A stretch of DNA of 64,000 nucleotides, from assembly GCA_963803295.1 (NCBI GenBank), contig CAWDMC010000025.1, positions 1-64,000 of the forward strand, written 5' to 3'. Made by a program: the position numbers and the translations under genes. This stretch comes from CAWDMC01 sp963803295 (GTDB lineage Bacteria > Acidobacteriota > Terriglobia > UBA7540). Of the stretch, positions 26,605 through 35,864 are shown piece after piece (the stretch's first letter is position 1; each line of letters begins with the position of its first letter). A model generated the notes under the pieces. It ran no database searches and was not told where the DNA came from. It was given only the letters and a program-made list of their open reading frames with translations.

Positions 26605-27939
26605 ATGAGGGCGGATACGGCTTTGGCCTTACGATCTCTGCTGCTTCGAACTGTGATCGCCTGCCTGTGCTTGTTTGGATCGGCGCGCCTCTCCGTCGGC
26701 TACTCGGTAGTGAGCCACGAGGCTATCATCGATGCTGAGTGGGAAAACCTGATCAAGCCTCTGCTGCTCGAGAAATTCCCAAACGCGACGCCCGAGCAAT
26801 TGCAGATTGCCCTCTCCTATGCGTACGGCGGCTCAGTGATCCAGGATATGGGTTACTACCCCTTCGGAAGCCGCTTCTTCAGCCATCTCACTCACTACGT
26901 CAGAAGCGGCGACTTCGTTCAGGCGCTGTTCGAGGAGTCGAGAGACATTAACGATTATGCCTTCGCTCTGGGAGCTCTCTCGCACTATGCCGCGGATATT
27001 CAGGGTCACTCGCTCGCGGTCAATCGGTGTGTCCCGTTGCTGTATCCCAAGCTGCGCAAGAAATATGGCGATTGGATGACTTGGGAGGACAGCCCGTGGG
27101 CACATGCTCTTACTGAGTTCGGCTTCGACACGCTGGAAATCGTGGCGGGGCACGTCGCTCCACAGAAGTACCACGACTGGATTGGCTTCCGGGTGCCGAA
27201 GCCGGTACTGGAGCGAGCATTCCGAAAAACCTACGGTCTTGAGCTGAGCAATGAAGTCTTGCGCGTCGACCTCTCGCTCGCGGCTTACCGAAAATTGGCC
27301 AGCCAGTTTATACCGGAAATGAGCAAGGTCGCCTGGGCGCTCCGCCAGAAGCAGTTGGAAGAGCGCGCCTCGGGAGTAGCGCACGGCAACCTTTATCACC
27401 TCCCCCGGAAAAGCTATCAAGCATGGCTCAAGTTCTACGTAAGGCCGGGCGCGGGTGATAAAGTCCTGGCCTTTATATTCAGGCTTATACCGAAATTCGG
27501 TCCACTGAATGCCTTCGATTTCCACACGCCGACGCTCGAAACCGAGACACTGTTCGCAGACAGTCTCAAGGCGACGGTGGACAAATATCAGTCCGAGGTC
27601 GAATCCGTCCGGAGAAGCGAGGTTGACCCGCCCAATGTGGACCTGGATACCGGACGCGCGATCGAGCCGGGCGAGTATCGGCTTGGCGATCAGGCCCACG
27701 CCAAGCTGCTACACAAACTGGAGCGCACTCATTTCGCTGAGGTCACGCCCGGGCTCCGCGACGACCTGCTGAGCTTCTACGGCGACTCGACCGACGACAC
27801 CGTCAGGAAAAAACACCGGCGGTGGCGCAGGGTTTTGCGGGATCTCGCCGAGCTCAAGGCGCTGCCGTCGACAGCAGCTAAGTCCTCAGCGCCATCGGGC
27901 GGCCCGGAATCGACCGGGGCGTCCCCTAATTCCCGCTAA
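26605..27939 (+). CDS. Zinc-dependent phospholipase C-like exported protein
   Basis: 444 residues, signal peptide at residues about 10-32 (LLRTVIACLCLFGSARLSVG). The zinc-dependent PLC (S1/P1-like, all-helical) domain follows: YSVVSHEAIIDAEWENLI, YAYGGSVIQDMGYYPFGSRF, FFSHLTHYVRSGDFVQALFE, YAFALGALSHYAADIQGHSL with His/Asp zinc ligands, and DSPWAHALTEFGFDTLEI. A long helical C-terminal extension (residues about 230-444) ends in a Ser/Pro-rich tail. Likely acts on phospholipids or lipid-like substrates outside the cell. 119 bases after the barrel gene, same strand. The last bases overlap repeat copy B. Confidence 0.8.
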   Translation: MRADTALALRSLLLRTVIACLCLFGSARLSVGYSVVSHEAIIDAEWENLIKPLLLEKFPNATPEQLQIALSYAYGGSVIQDMGYYPFGSRFFSHLTHYVRSGDFVQALFEESRDINDYAFALGALSHYAADIQGHSLAVNRCVPLLYPKLRKKYGDWMTWEDSPWAHALTEFGFDTLEIVAGHVAPQKYHDWIGFRVPKPVLERAFRKTYGLELSNEVLRVDLSLAAYRKLASQFIPEMSKVAWALRQKQLEERASGVAHGNLYHLPRKSYQAWLKFYVRPGAGDKVLAFIFRLIPKFGPLNAFDFHTPTLETETLFADSLKATVDKYQSEVESVRRSEVDPPNVDLDTGRAIEPGEYRLGDQAHAKLLHKLERTHFAEVTPGLRDDLLSFYGDSTDDTVRKKHRRWRRVLRDLAELKALPSTAAKSSAPSGGPESTGASPNSR

Positions 27940-27979
27940 ATCCCGTTCAAATCCCGCACTGTTTCCGCATCTTTCCCGC
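27928..27979 (-). repeat. GCGGGATTT-type dispersed repeat, copy B
   Basis: Inverted copy of the element at 14886-14929. On the minus strand it has GCGGGA, ATGCGGAAAC, TGCGGGATTTGAACGGGATT and AGCGGGAATT. It overlaps the last four codons of the preceding gene. The rest of the gap to 28294 holds no gene; a weak -35-like TTGACG near 28203 and TAAGAA at about 28227 could serve the next gene. Confidence 0.45.
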
Positions 27980-28294
27980 AGCAACTGGACGGCGGAATTC
28001 CCGGTGGCTTTCCGACGCGGATGTTAGGATCTACTGGTCCGCTAGCGACCCTGGCCCAACCACCGCTTCCATGATCGCCCAGGGCTATGCTAGACATTCA
28101 GAGCTGCGAGTACATTGGCTAATGTCCTTGAGCTGCGAAGTCTCGGGCCGACAGGTCCGGTCAAAACCTTAACCTCAGCAGCGATTGGGATAGACATAAT
28201 GCTTGACGCTGGCCAGCTCCATTGACTAAGAATAGGCTCGCGAGTGAACCGGTTACGCGACATCTGAAGAGGTCTACCCGCCGGGAGCGAAAAG

Positions 28295-30481
28295 ATGACA
28301 AGACAAAGCCTTCAGCTTTTGGGCGTGGCCATACTGCTGCTGGCTTCGGGGAAGGCCGTTCGCGGCCAGGACACCGAATTCCCACCCCAAGGCGAGCAGA
28401 TTCCCGGTCCCGTCAACAAGTCAGAGGCCACGGAGCATTGCTGCGCCAAGCGCGGCCAGTCACCCCCTTCCCGTCAGGCCTTCGAGGACTGGCTCTCGGA
28501 TATAACCCACTACCGCCGCGAGCGTCTGATCCGTGCCGGGTATCATGGCGATCAGTATGACCGTCCTGAGCTGAAGTGGACGCAAAAGGCTTTCATCCAG
28601 CCACAGGTGATGATCGAGGATCGCTTCCTGTACGACCCCGCCGCCGGCAAGTACACGGTGGACAGGTATCTTGATGACCTCGACGCGCGCTATGGGGGGA
28701 TTGACGCGGTGCTGCTGTGGCATACATACACCAACATCGGCGTGGATAATCGCAACCAGTATGATCGCCTGCGCAACATGCCGGGCGGCGTGGCCGGCGT
28801 CCGCCAGATGATTGCCGATTTCCACCGCCGCGGGATAAGAGTGCTGTTTCCGGTGATGCTTTGGGATCAGGGTACCCGCGACGAGGGTGTTCCCAACGCG
28901 GTCGCCACCGCGCGCTTGATGACCGAGGTGAACGCGGACGGCGTCAACGGCGATACCCTCGCCGAGTTGCCGCTGAATTTCCGACAGGCTTCCGACGCGA
29001 CCGGCCATCCGTTGGCCTTCGAACCGGAGGGCGCGCCGGAGAATCCGGCGGAGGCGCTGGCCTGGAATAATATGAGCTGGGGTTACTGGAAATATCCCTT
29101 TGTGCCCATGATCAGCCTGTACAAATGGCTGGAGGCGCGCCACTTGGTGAACGTGTGTGACCGCTGGGCGCGCGACAAGACCGACAACCTGCAGTACGCG
29201 TTCTTCAACGGCGTCGGCTACGAAAGCTGGGAGAATATCTGGGGCATCTGGAACCAGATCAATGAACGCGACGCCGAAGCCTTGCGGCGCATCTCGAAGA
29301 TCGAGCGCGCCTTCGCGGATCTGCTCACCAGCACGGGATGGGAGCCACACACACCGGTGCTGCAGTATGGCGTCTTTGCGAGCAAGTTTCCGGGCCAGAC
29401 CGACGCCCTATGGACGTTCATCAATCGCAATGAGTATGGAGTCGCCGGCCGCGAGATCGGGGTACCCTACAAGGCGGGACTGCATTACTTCGACCTCTGG
29501 CACGGCGTTGAGCTGACGCCTGAAACGCAGGGCGCGACGGCAACCCTGAGCTTTGAGATGGAGCCGCACGGTTTTGGCGCAGTGCTTGCCGCCACAGATA
29601 GTGTTCCAAGCGTAAGGAAATTACTGGCCGAAATGAGTGCGCTCGCCGCGAGGCCGCTCTCGAGCTACTCTCACGAATGGCACTTCTTACCGCAGCAGCT
29701 CGTGGATATTCCTCCGGCCACTCCGGCGGAAACATCCCCACCCGGAATGGTGAAGATCCCCGAGGGTGATTTTGAATTTCGGGTGAGTGGCATTGAGATC
29801 GAGGGGGGGAACGACATCGGCGTGGACGTCCAGATGCCAGGGGAGGACTCGCCACGCCGCGAACACCTGCACAAGATGCACCTGAAGCCTCTTTACATTG
29901 ATCGTTACCCGGTAACCAATTCCGAGTTCAAGGCTTTTGTGGATGCGACCGGCTATCATCCCAAAGACGACCACAACTTTCTGCGCGACTGGACCAACGG
30001 AACCTATCGGGAAGGCTGGCAATCAAAGCCAGTCACCTGGATCTCGCTCGAAGATGCGCGCGCCTATGCCCGGTGGGCAGGAAAGCGCCTGCCACACGAA
30101 TGGGAGTGGCAGTACGCGGCGCAGGGATCCGACGGCAGGCTCTATCCGTGGGGTAACGATTGGGATCCGGCCGCGGTGCCAGAGGCCGAAAAGGGTCGCA
30201 CCATGCGTCCACCCACCAACGTGGACGCCTATCCCAAGGGCGCGAGTCCCTTCGGCGCAATGGACCTTGTAGGCAACGTGTGGCAATGGACCGACGAATA
30301 CCAGGATGCCCATACTCGCGCGGCGATTGTGCGTGGCGGCAGCTACTACCAGCCCCAGGGCACGCGCTGGTATTTTCCGCAGACCTACCGGTTGGACGAG
30401 CACGGCAAATACTTGCTGATGGCACCTGGCATCGATCGATCCGGCACGATCGGCTTCAGGTGTGTGAAGGATGCAAGATGA
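28295..30481 (+). CDS. Exported fusion: unknown glycoside-hydrolase-like domain plus FGE-sulfatase domain
   Basis: 728 residues. Signal peptide in residues 1-25 (LQLLGVAILLLASGKAVRGQ). Residues about 50-470 look like a TIM-barrel hydrolase: RFLYDPAAGKYTVDRYLDDL, GGIDAVLLWHTYTNIGVDNR, FHRRGIRVLFPVMLWDQGTR, VNADGVNGDTLAELPLNFRQ, DNLQYAFFNGVGYESWENIW. I cannot name that family. Residues about 485-728 are a formylglycine-generating-enzyme-like (SUMF1/FGE) domain: GMVKIPEGDFEF, LYIDRYPVTNSEFKAFVDAT, PVTWISLEDARAYARWAGKR, LPHEWEWQYAAQGSDGRLYP, GNVWQWTDEYQDAHTRAAIV and GTIGFRCVKDAR. Such domains in bacteria often bind or modify rather than make formylglycine. Overlaps the TPR gene by ATGA. Confidence 0.82.
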   Translation: MTRQSLQLLGVAILLLASGKAVRGQDTEFPPQGEQIPGPVNKSEATEHCCAKRGQSPPSRQAFEDWLSDITHYRRERLIRAGYHGDQYDRPELKWTQKAFIQPQVMIEDRFLYDPAAGKYTVDRYLDDLDARYGGIDAVLLWHTYTNIGVDNRNQYDRLRNMPGGVAGVRQMIADFHRRGIRVLFPVMLWDQGTRDEGVPNAVATARLMTEVNADGVNGDTLAELPLNFRQASDATGHPLAFEPEGAPENPAEALAWNNMSWGYWKYPFVPMISLYKWLEARHLVNVCDRWARDKTDNLQYAFFNGVGYESWENIWGIWNQINERDAEALRRISKIERAFADLLTSTGWEPHTPVLQYGVFASKFPGQTDALWTFINRNEYGVAGREIGVPYKAGLHYFDLWHGVELTPETQGATATLSFEMEPHGFGAVLAATDSVPSVRKLLAEMSALAARPLSSYSHEWHFLPQQLVDIPPATPAETSPPGMVKIPEGDFEFRVSGIEIEGGNDIGVDVQMPGEDSPRREHLHKMHLKPLYIDRYPVTNSEFKAFVDATGYHPKDDHNFLRDWTNGTYREGWQSKPVTWISLEDARAYARWAGKRLPHEWEWQYAAQGSDGRLYPWGNDWDPAAVPEAEKGRTMRPPTNVDAYPKGASPFGAMDLVGNVWQWTDEYQDAHTRAAIVRGGSYYQPQGTRWYFPQTYRLDEHGKYLLMAPGIDRSGTIGFRCVKDAR

Positions 30482-31830
30482 TAAACAGGCAGGCAGCCAG
30501 CCTGTACTCCTTCGATTGCATCTCACAATGTGACCGTATGATGCACAACCAATCCTATGCGCACAACGTTCCGTTGATTCGCAGAATGAGCGCGTGGCCC
30601 CTTGGCGCCCGCTTTTTCTTGCTCTCGGCCTTCGTTCTTTGGCATTCCGTTCGCTCCCTTCTGCCTTCTGCATACTGCCTTCCCCAGGTTGCCAGATTTG
30701 GCTCGCATTACCAGACCGGACTTGCCGCTCTCGCCCAACATGATCATCCCACCGCCATCAAAGAACTGCGCGCGGCAGTGGCCGGCGCTCCTAAGAACCC
30801 GCAGATCCACAATTCCTTGGGACTCGCCTTCGAGGAAACGGGACAGCTCGATCCAGCTGTGGTCGAATATCGCAAGGCCATCGCCCTCTCGCCGCAATTC
30901 GCCGAGGCTTACATGAACATGGCGCGCGCGCTCGAGAAGCGCAACGATCTTGATGGCGCGATGGGCTTCTATCAGTGGGCTGTCAAGCTACGCCCTGACT
31001 GGCCAGCGGCCCACGACGGACTCGGGACGGTGCTGGAGCGTCGCGGCGATCACTTGGGAGCGGTCAACGAGTTCAAGGCAGCGGTCGAGCAGAAGCCGGA
31101 CTTCGCCCCGGCCCATCTGCATCTCGGCCTTACCGAATTCGCCCGCCGGAACTATGAGGCGGCGGCAACGGAATGCCGGGAGGCGGTCCGCTTACAACCG
31201 GAAACCAACGAGGCGCGTGACTGCCTCGCGCAGGCCCTCGCTCAGGGCATCAAGCCCACGGGCTCGGGCAAGGAAGCCGATGCGCTTGGCCCCGACTCAC
31301 CTTTGAGCCAGGATTCGGCTGCTAATGGGAATGCCCCTGGCCCGGCGCCGCGGAGCCAGGACCATTCAAAGCCAGCCAACTCAGCGAGGGAGGCCAGTGC
31401 GGCCAGCGGAACGATGGCGCCAGCCTCCAGCTACGCCTCGCCGCATTACACCCTGGGGGTGACCTTATGGCATCAGGGAAAGCTCGACCAGGCCGAGAGC
31501 GAGTTGCAGGCAGCCGTGCGGGAGAGTCCTGACGCCCAGCAGCCGCATTACCTGCTGGGCACCATTTTCGCCCAGCACGGGAAGGTGAACGCCGCGCGCC
31601 GCGAGCTCGAAACCGCCGTTAAGCTCGATCCCTCTGACCCCGCAGCGCACCAGGCACTGGGCAGGGTCCTTCAACGGATGGGTGATGCGGCGGGCGCACA
31701 AGCTGAGTTCAAGCAGGCCGAGAAACCGATTGAAAAACCTGAGAAGCCAAATGACAAGGCGGCCGAAAAGCCGGAAGAGCAAAACGCAAACCCAAACATT
31801 GAGCCTGGCGGTGATCGCGGACCAGACTGA
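30478..31830 (+). CDS. TPR-repeat protein
   Basis: About 450 residues. I take ATG 30478, overlapping the upstream TGA; 30538 or 30541 are alternatives. A hydrophobic stretch at about residues 45-62 (FFLLSAFVLWHSVRSLLPSA) may be a signal anchor. Then at least six TPR units: HYQTGLAALAQHDHPTAIKE, AEAYMNMARALEKRNDLDGA, AAHDGLGTVLERRGDHLGAV, APAHLHLGLTEFARRNYEAA, PHYTLGVTLWHQGKLDQAES, PHYLLGTIFAQHGKVNAARR and AAHQALGRVLQRMGDAAGAQ. A Ser/Pro/Ala-rich linker splits the first and second blocks (about 265-320) and the tail is Lys/Glu/Pro-rich. Scaffold protein, probably partner of the upstream exported fusion. Confidence 0.85.
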   Translation: MINRQAASLYSFDCISQCDRMMHNQSYAHNVPLIRRMSAWPLGARFFLLSAFVLWHSVRSLLPSAYCLPQVARFGSHYQTGLAALAQHDHPTAIKELRAAVAGAPKNPQIHNSLGLAFEETGQLDPAVVEYRKAIALSPQFAEAYMNMARALEKRNDLDGAMGFYQWAVKLRPDWPAAHDGLGTVLERRGDHLGAVNEFKAAVEQKPDFAPAHLHLGLTEFARRNYEAAATECREAVRLQPETNEARDCLAQALAQGIKPTGSGKEADALGPDSPLSQDSAANGNAPGPAPRSQDHSKPANSAREASAASGTMAPASSYASPHYTLGVTLWHQGKLDQAESELQAAVRESPDAQQPHYLLGTIFAQHGKVNAARRELETAVKLDPSDPAAHQALGRVLQRMGDAAGAQAEFKQAEKPIEKPEKPNDKAAEKPEEQNANPNIEPGGDRGPD

Positions 31831-31846
31831 TCTTCAGGTTGCGCCT

Positions 31847-32875
31847 TCAAGCGCCGTCTTCTGGCGTGCCACGGCTGGCCGACAATTGCCCAAGCAGCTT
31901 TAGTTTTTCTTCCTCAGGCAGGAAGCTCGCCCGAATAGCGTTCTCGCACAAACTCACCACCTGTTCGCGCGTCAGGGCGAAGCACCGCGCTGCCTGCTCA
32001 AATTCCCGGGTGAGACTCGTCCCGAACATGCCGGGATCATCGGAATTGAGCGTGACGGTAAGGCCGGCGTCGAGCATCTTCGGCAAGGGGTGATCTTCAA
32101 AGCGGGCAATCAGGCCTGTGGATACGTTGCTGGTGGGGCAGACCTCGAGCGGGATGCCACGATCCCGGACCAGGGCCGTGACCTCCGGATCCGCGAGGAT
32201 GGTCAGTCCGTGGCCAAGGCGTTCGGCGCCGAGTAGTTCGACGGCAGCACGGATGCTGTCGGGGCCGGCCGTCTCGCCGGCGTGGGCCGTGAGCCGCAGG
32301 CCACGGTCGCGAGCTTCGCGGTAGATCTCGACGAACAACTCCGCCGGACCGCGCGCTTCATCGCCGCCGATTCCGAAACCCACGACGCCCCGGTCCCGAT
32401 ACCGTACCGCGTAGCCGAGGACTTCACGCACATGATCTATACCCCACTGCCGGACGCCGTCAAATATCCAGGCCAGGCGCAGGCCGAGGCGCTCGCGAAG
32501 CTCCGCGGCTGCATCGGAGATGGCCTCGAACACCATGTCTACACGCTGCTTCTTCCATAGGATCACCCCGGCGGCCACAATCACTTCGGCGTAGCCAACG
32601 TTTTGCTCCGCCAGCCACTCACCCAGGTGTGTCGTGGCCAGCGCATAGTCCTCAGGGTCTTCGAGCAGCGTCGAAACCAGCGCAAAGGCCAACAGAAATT
32701 TCTGGAAATTACCGTAGCGGTAGCGTTCGCGCTGGCGGGCGGCGACCCACTCGCCGACCTTCTGCCTGAGCCAGCCCTTACGCCGCGCCAATTCCTCCAA
32801 GGTCTCCGGACGCAGGCTGCCTTCGAGATGAACGTGGAGTTCTACTTTAGGGAGGCGAGAGAGGAATTGAGTCAT
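31847..32875 (-). CDS. add: Adenosine deaminase
   Basis: 342-residue amidohydrolase-fold deaminase converting adenosine or deoxyadenosine to inosine. Motifs: start region PKVELHVHLEGSLRPETLEE with the HxH zinc pair, GFGIGGDEARGPAELF substrate loop, RLTAHAGETAGPDSIR with catalytic HAGE, ERLGHGLTILADP, PLEVCPTSNVSTGLI and LTVTLNSDDPGMFGTSLTRE with the Asp-Asp pair. Usual length for bacterial Add. Members of this family may also work on related nucleosides such as aminodeoxyfutalosine. Convergent with the TPR gene 17 bases away. Intact. Confidence 0.9.
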   Translation of the reverse strand: MTQFLSRLPKVELHVHLEGSLRPETLEELARRKGWLRQKVGEWVAARQRERYRYGNFQKFLLAFALVSTLLEDPEDYALATTHLGEWLAEQNVGYAEVIVAAGVILWKKQRVDMVFEAISDAAAELRERLGLRLAWIFDGVRQWGIDHVREVLGYAVRYRDRGVVGFGIGGDEARGPAELFVEIYREARDRGLRLTAHAGETAGPDSIRAAVELLGAERLGHGLTILADPEVTALVRDRGIPLEVCPTSNVSTGLIARFEDHPLPKMLDAGLTVTLNSDDPGMFGTSLTREFEQAARCFALTREQVVSLCENAIRASFLPEEEKLKLLGQLSASRGTPEDGA

Positions 32876-32902
32876 CGGGCAATTGTACCGTAGGTGGCCC
32901 GA

Positions 32903-33814
32903 TCATCTTGGCAACTGCGGCCGTCCCGCGTTCAGCCATGCCGTATACCAGTACGAGCCAGTGTCACGGGCGGCGGTGTTCAGTTCTTCGATAACCTCTG
33001 GACTTACCTGGTTGTAGAACTTCTCCAGGTAGTCTTCGTCGTAGCCAGGACGGTCGCGGCGAGCGCGAATATCAGCCAGCAGGATGCGATCGACCCAACT
33101 GTTGGCTTCGAGTGCGGCTTCGAAGGCGTGTTCGGTGGGATCGCTGATCTGGGTGGCGGTGCCGGGATGGACCATGAAGAAGCTCGAGGATCGCTCTACC
33201 AGCCGGTCGCCAAAGCGTCCTTCCAACCCCGTCTGGCCGGTGAGTTGGCCATCGTAATTAGACGTGGTATGAAGCGGATCGTGGGCGTCAGCCACGTAGA
33301 AGGCCAGGGCCGCGGCATCCAACTTGGCGCCTTCCCAGTTCTCGGTCCGCAAGTCGACCGTGAGCTTTAAGCTGTATTCGCCCACCTGCCAGGGCAGCAC
33401 GCCATCGCGTCCGACCCGCCCCTTCCCGTACAGGCCAACGGCGCCCTTGTAGCCGTGCGGGAGCTTAGGGTAGGGAAACAACCCGTAGTGGTCGAGGTAG
33501 ATGTAATGCCGCATGCGTTCGTAGCGGTCTTTCTTGATCCACTCCAGGGGGTCGTTCGAGTGGTCGAGAATCATCTGGCGATTCGCTTCGAAGAAATCGC
33601 GAACGCCGGGCGGAAGCGTCTGAACCGCCCAGTTCGCTACCAGGCGATGAGCCGCGGGCCCCCAGGCAAAGGCGGGACGCCCCGAGAAACCCAGAATCTC
33701 ACTGAAAACGGCCACCGCCAAAATAACCGACAACCAATAATCGCTGACCTTCAGCGAGCCTTTGGAGGAGGAAGGGTGGAAGCTTCGCATGGCTTTTGTT
33801 TGATGCCGCGCCAT
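32903..33814 (-). CDS. S1/P1-type nuclease-like exported protein
   Basis: I place the start at the ATG at 33814 (MARHQTKAMRSFHPSSSKGS) to avoid overlap with the permease gene; 33790 also possible. A signal or anchor helix (YWLSVILAVAVFSEILGFSG) leads to the mature N terminus AFAWGPAAHRLVANWAVQTL, where the Trp-Gly-x-x-x-His pattern is typical of S1/P1 zinc nucleases. Further zinc-type motifs: RMRHYIYLDHYGLFPYP, AALAFYVADAHDPLHTTSNY (His/Asp cluster) and LVERSSSFF. About 300 residues. Cuts single-stranded nucleic acid in relatives, but several exported members are phospholipase-like. Not broken. Confidence 0.8.
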   Translation of the reverse strand: MARHQTKAMRSFHPSSSKGSLKVSDYWLSVILAVAVFSEILGFSGRPAFAWGPAAHRLVANWAVQTLPPGVRDFFEANRQMILDHSNDPLEWIKKDRYERMRHYIYLDHYGLFPYPKLPHGYKGAVGLYGKGRVGRDGVLPWQVGEYSLKLTVDLRTENWEGAKLDAAALAFYVADAHDPLHTTSNYDGQLTGQTGLEGRFGDRLVERSSSFFMVHPGTATQISDPTEHAFEAALEANSWVDRILLADIRARRDRPGYDEDYLEKFYNQVSPEVIEELNTAARDTGSYWYTAWLNAGRPQLPR

Positions 33815-33851
33815 CGCCCCCTGGTTTTGCGCCACCACCGTATCGCTGGTC

Positions 33852-35399
33852 TCACGCTCTGGGCGCGACCGATACAGCTTGAGCAGACAGCGCGGCTTCT
33901 TGCCTGATCCGGCCGAACTCACTGTGATGGCGGCTGTACAAAAAGTAGATCATCAGGCCAAGGACCAGCCATATAAGGAAACGCAGCCAGGTTTCGACAG
34001 GCAGGCTGCCCATCAACACCAGGCAGCAAGCCACCGACGCCACCGGCACGAAGGGAACCCACGGCGTGCGAAAAGCGCGGCGGCGCTCGGGCTGCCTGTG
34101 GCGAAGAACCAGGACGCCCAGCGACACCAGAACAAAAGCGAACAGAGTTCCGATGTTCGAGAGATCGGAGAGGGTGCCGATGTTAAACAAGCCGGCAGGT
34201 ATCGCCACCACGAAGCCTGCCACCCAGGTGCTGACGTGCGGGGTGCGGAACCGGCGGTGTACCCGCGAAAAGGCCTGAGGCAGCAGCCCATCGCGAGACA
34301 TGGAGAACCACACCCGGGCCTGGCCGAGCTGGTAGACCAAAAGCGAGCTGAGCATGCCCATCAGCGCGCCGATCGTGACCCAGCGCTCGACGCCGTAGAG
34401 ATGGATGTACTCGAGGGCATTCGCCACCGGTGCAGCATTACGCAGATTCGACCAATGGACCACACCCGTGAGGACTACCGCCACCGAGCAATAGAGCAGG
34501 GTGCAGATCACCAGGGAGGCGATGATGCCGATGGGAACGTCGCGCTGAGGGTTCTTGCATTCCTCGGCCGCGGTGGATACCGAGTCGAAACCGATGTAAG
34601 TGAAAAAGACGATGGCGCCGCCCGTCAGCACTCCCTGCCACCCGTTGGGCATGAACGGCTTCCAGTTGGTGACATGAATGTAACGCGAGGCGAAAATGAT
34701 GAAGATCAGAATGGCAACGATCTTCACCGAGACCATGAAGTTGTTGGCCCCCGCGCTTTCGCGGATTCCCCGCACCAGAACCACGGTGAGCAGCATCACC
34801 ACCAGGAATCCCGGCACGTTGAAGTAGGACCCCGTCCGCTCGAGCGAGTCGTTAAAGACAGGATTCGCAATTGCCGCCGGCACATGCATCCCGAAGCCAC
34901 CGATGAGACTGTCGATGTACGCGGAGAAGCCCACAGCGACAGCCATATTGCTGACCGCATACTCGAGGATCAGGTCCCAGCCAATGATCCAGGCGACGAT
35001 CTCACCCAGGGTGGCATAGGAATAGGTGTAAGCGCTGCCCGCGATGGGGATCATCGAGGCCAGCTCGGCGTAACACAGACCCGCCAGGGCGCAGGCTACG
35101 GCCACCAGCAGAAACGATAGCGCCACCGCCGGTCCGGCGCCGGGGCGTCCCGCCATCCCGACGGCGTTGTGGCCGTGCAGCAATACCGGGATCAGCGGCG
35201 CCTTGAGAATCGAAGGAAACCTCACCACCTCGCCGGCCGCCGCGGTTCCGGTTAGAATGAAGATGCCGGTGCCGATCACCGCGCCAATACCCAGCGCCGT
35301 GAGCGACCAGGGTCCCAGTGTCTTGCGCAGGCTGTGCTCCGGCGAGGCCGCGTCAGCCAGCAGCTTATCGATACTTTTGGTGGCAAAGAGTTGGCCCAT
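33852..35399 (-). CDS. APC-family amino acid permease
   Basis: 515 residues, twelve or more membrane helices. Begins MGQLFATKSIDKLLADAASP, then the family signature GPWSLTALGIGAVIGTGIFI with GTAAAG. Later: ALAGLCYAELASMIPIAGSA, TYSYATLGEIVAWIIGWDLI, AIVFFTYIGFDSVSTAAEEC, KNPQRDVPIGIIASLVICTL, SMSRDGLLPQAFSRVHRRFR and TPHVSTWVAGFVVAIPAGLF. This is the cationic amino acid transporter (CAT/YfnA) branch. An extra hydrophilic loop with HGHNAVGMAGRPGAG follows helix 2. Substrate probably cationic or branched amino acids; not decided. A long antisense frame on the plus strand is a shadow of this gene. Confidence 0.92.
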   Translation of the reverse strand: MGQLFATKSIDKLLADAASPEHSLRKTLGPWSLTALGIGAVIGTGIFILTGTAAAGEVVRFPSILKAPLIPVLLHGHNAVGMAGRPGAGPAVALSFLLVAVACALAGLCYAELASMIPIAGSAYTYSYATLGEIVAWIIGWDLILEYAVSNMAVAVGFSAYIDSLIGGFGMHVPAAIANPVFNDSLERTGSYFNVPGFLVVMLLTVVLVRGIRESAGANNFMVSVKIVAILIFIIFASRYIHVTNWKPFMPNGWQGVLTGGAIVFFTYIGFDSVSTAAEECKNPQRDVPIGIIASLVICTLLYCSVAVVLTGVVHWSNLRNAAPVANALEYIHLYGVERWVTIGALMGMLSSLLVYQLGQARVWFSMSRDGLLPQAFSRVHRRFRTPHVSTWVAGFVVAIPAGLFNIGTLSDLSNIGTLFAFVLVSLGVLVLRHRQPERRRAFRTPWVPFVPVASVACCLVLMGSLPVETWLRFLIWLVLGLMIYFLYSRHHSEFGRIRQEAALSAQAVSVAPRA

Positions 35400-35508
35400 C
35401 TTCTTTCGGATTGAGTCGTGCGAGAAGCCGCCGGATCTTAGCCATCAGCAAACCTTGCAGCAAGACCCTGCGACCTGCCGCGCGCGCGAAGCCGATGGCT
35501 CGCTACTC

Positions 35509-35664
35509 CTACCGCCTGGCCGCTGTGCCCGGACCCTTCTTCTTGACTTTGGGCTTGCGGGATCCGCGCGGCTCGGTGCGCTTGGCCTTTAGGGGCCGTT
35601 TCTTGCGGGCGGCGCGTTTGAGTTTCTTACGTTCTTCTTTATCGGTAATCTTGGTGGTGTCCAT
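35509..35664 (-). CDS. Very basic 51-residue protein
   Basis: Start ATG at 35664, stop TAG at 35509-35511. Begins MDTTKITDKEERKKLKRAAR and continues KKRPLKAKRTEPRG, ending in KKKGPGTAARR. About half of the residues are Lys or Arg. No membrane segment. Clusters of Lys suggest nucleic-acid or ribosome binding. A plus-strand frame over the same bases exists but has poor coding character. 109 bases upstream of the permease gene, same strand. Too short for the usual ORF length cut-off. Confidence 0.55.
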   Translation of the reverse strand: MDTTKITDKEERKKLKRAARKKRPLKAKRTEPRGSRKPKVKKKGPGTAARR

Positions 35665-35789
35665 AGTTGGATTCGTCAGAGACTCGATTCTTAGAGTTGG
35701 TCACACTACTTTAGCAGACTTTTCGCGCCATTCCGCCGGAAAACGGCACAAAACTTGAGCCAACACCGGTGCGCTGGATCACATCGATG

Positions 35790-35805
35790 AGTGACCTGGA
35801 TCACT
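35790..35805 (+). promoter_or_regulatory. CRP/FNR-family binding site upstream of M23 peptidase
   Basis: AGTGACCTGGATCACT, symmetric GTGA-N6-TCAC. A possible -10 TAGCAT at 35825-35830 would put the site centre at about -40 from the start, the class II activation position. The M23 gene starts at 35865. Confidence 0.5.
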
Positions 35806-35864
35806 GCAAAGCGCCCCCCCGCGTTAGCATCCCAGCCGCACGAGCACAAATCAGGAGGCTGTCA

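Noticed and set aside
33879..35120. Plus-strand 413-codon frame antisense to the APC permease
   Set aside because: Composition is His/Arg/Asp/Gly rich with no domain pattern; it is the mirror of the permease codons.
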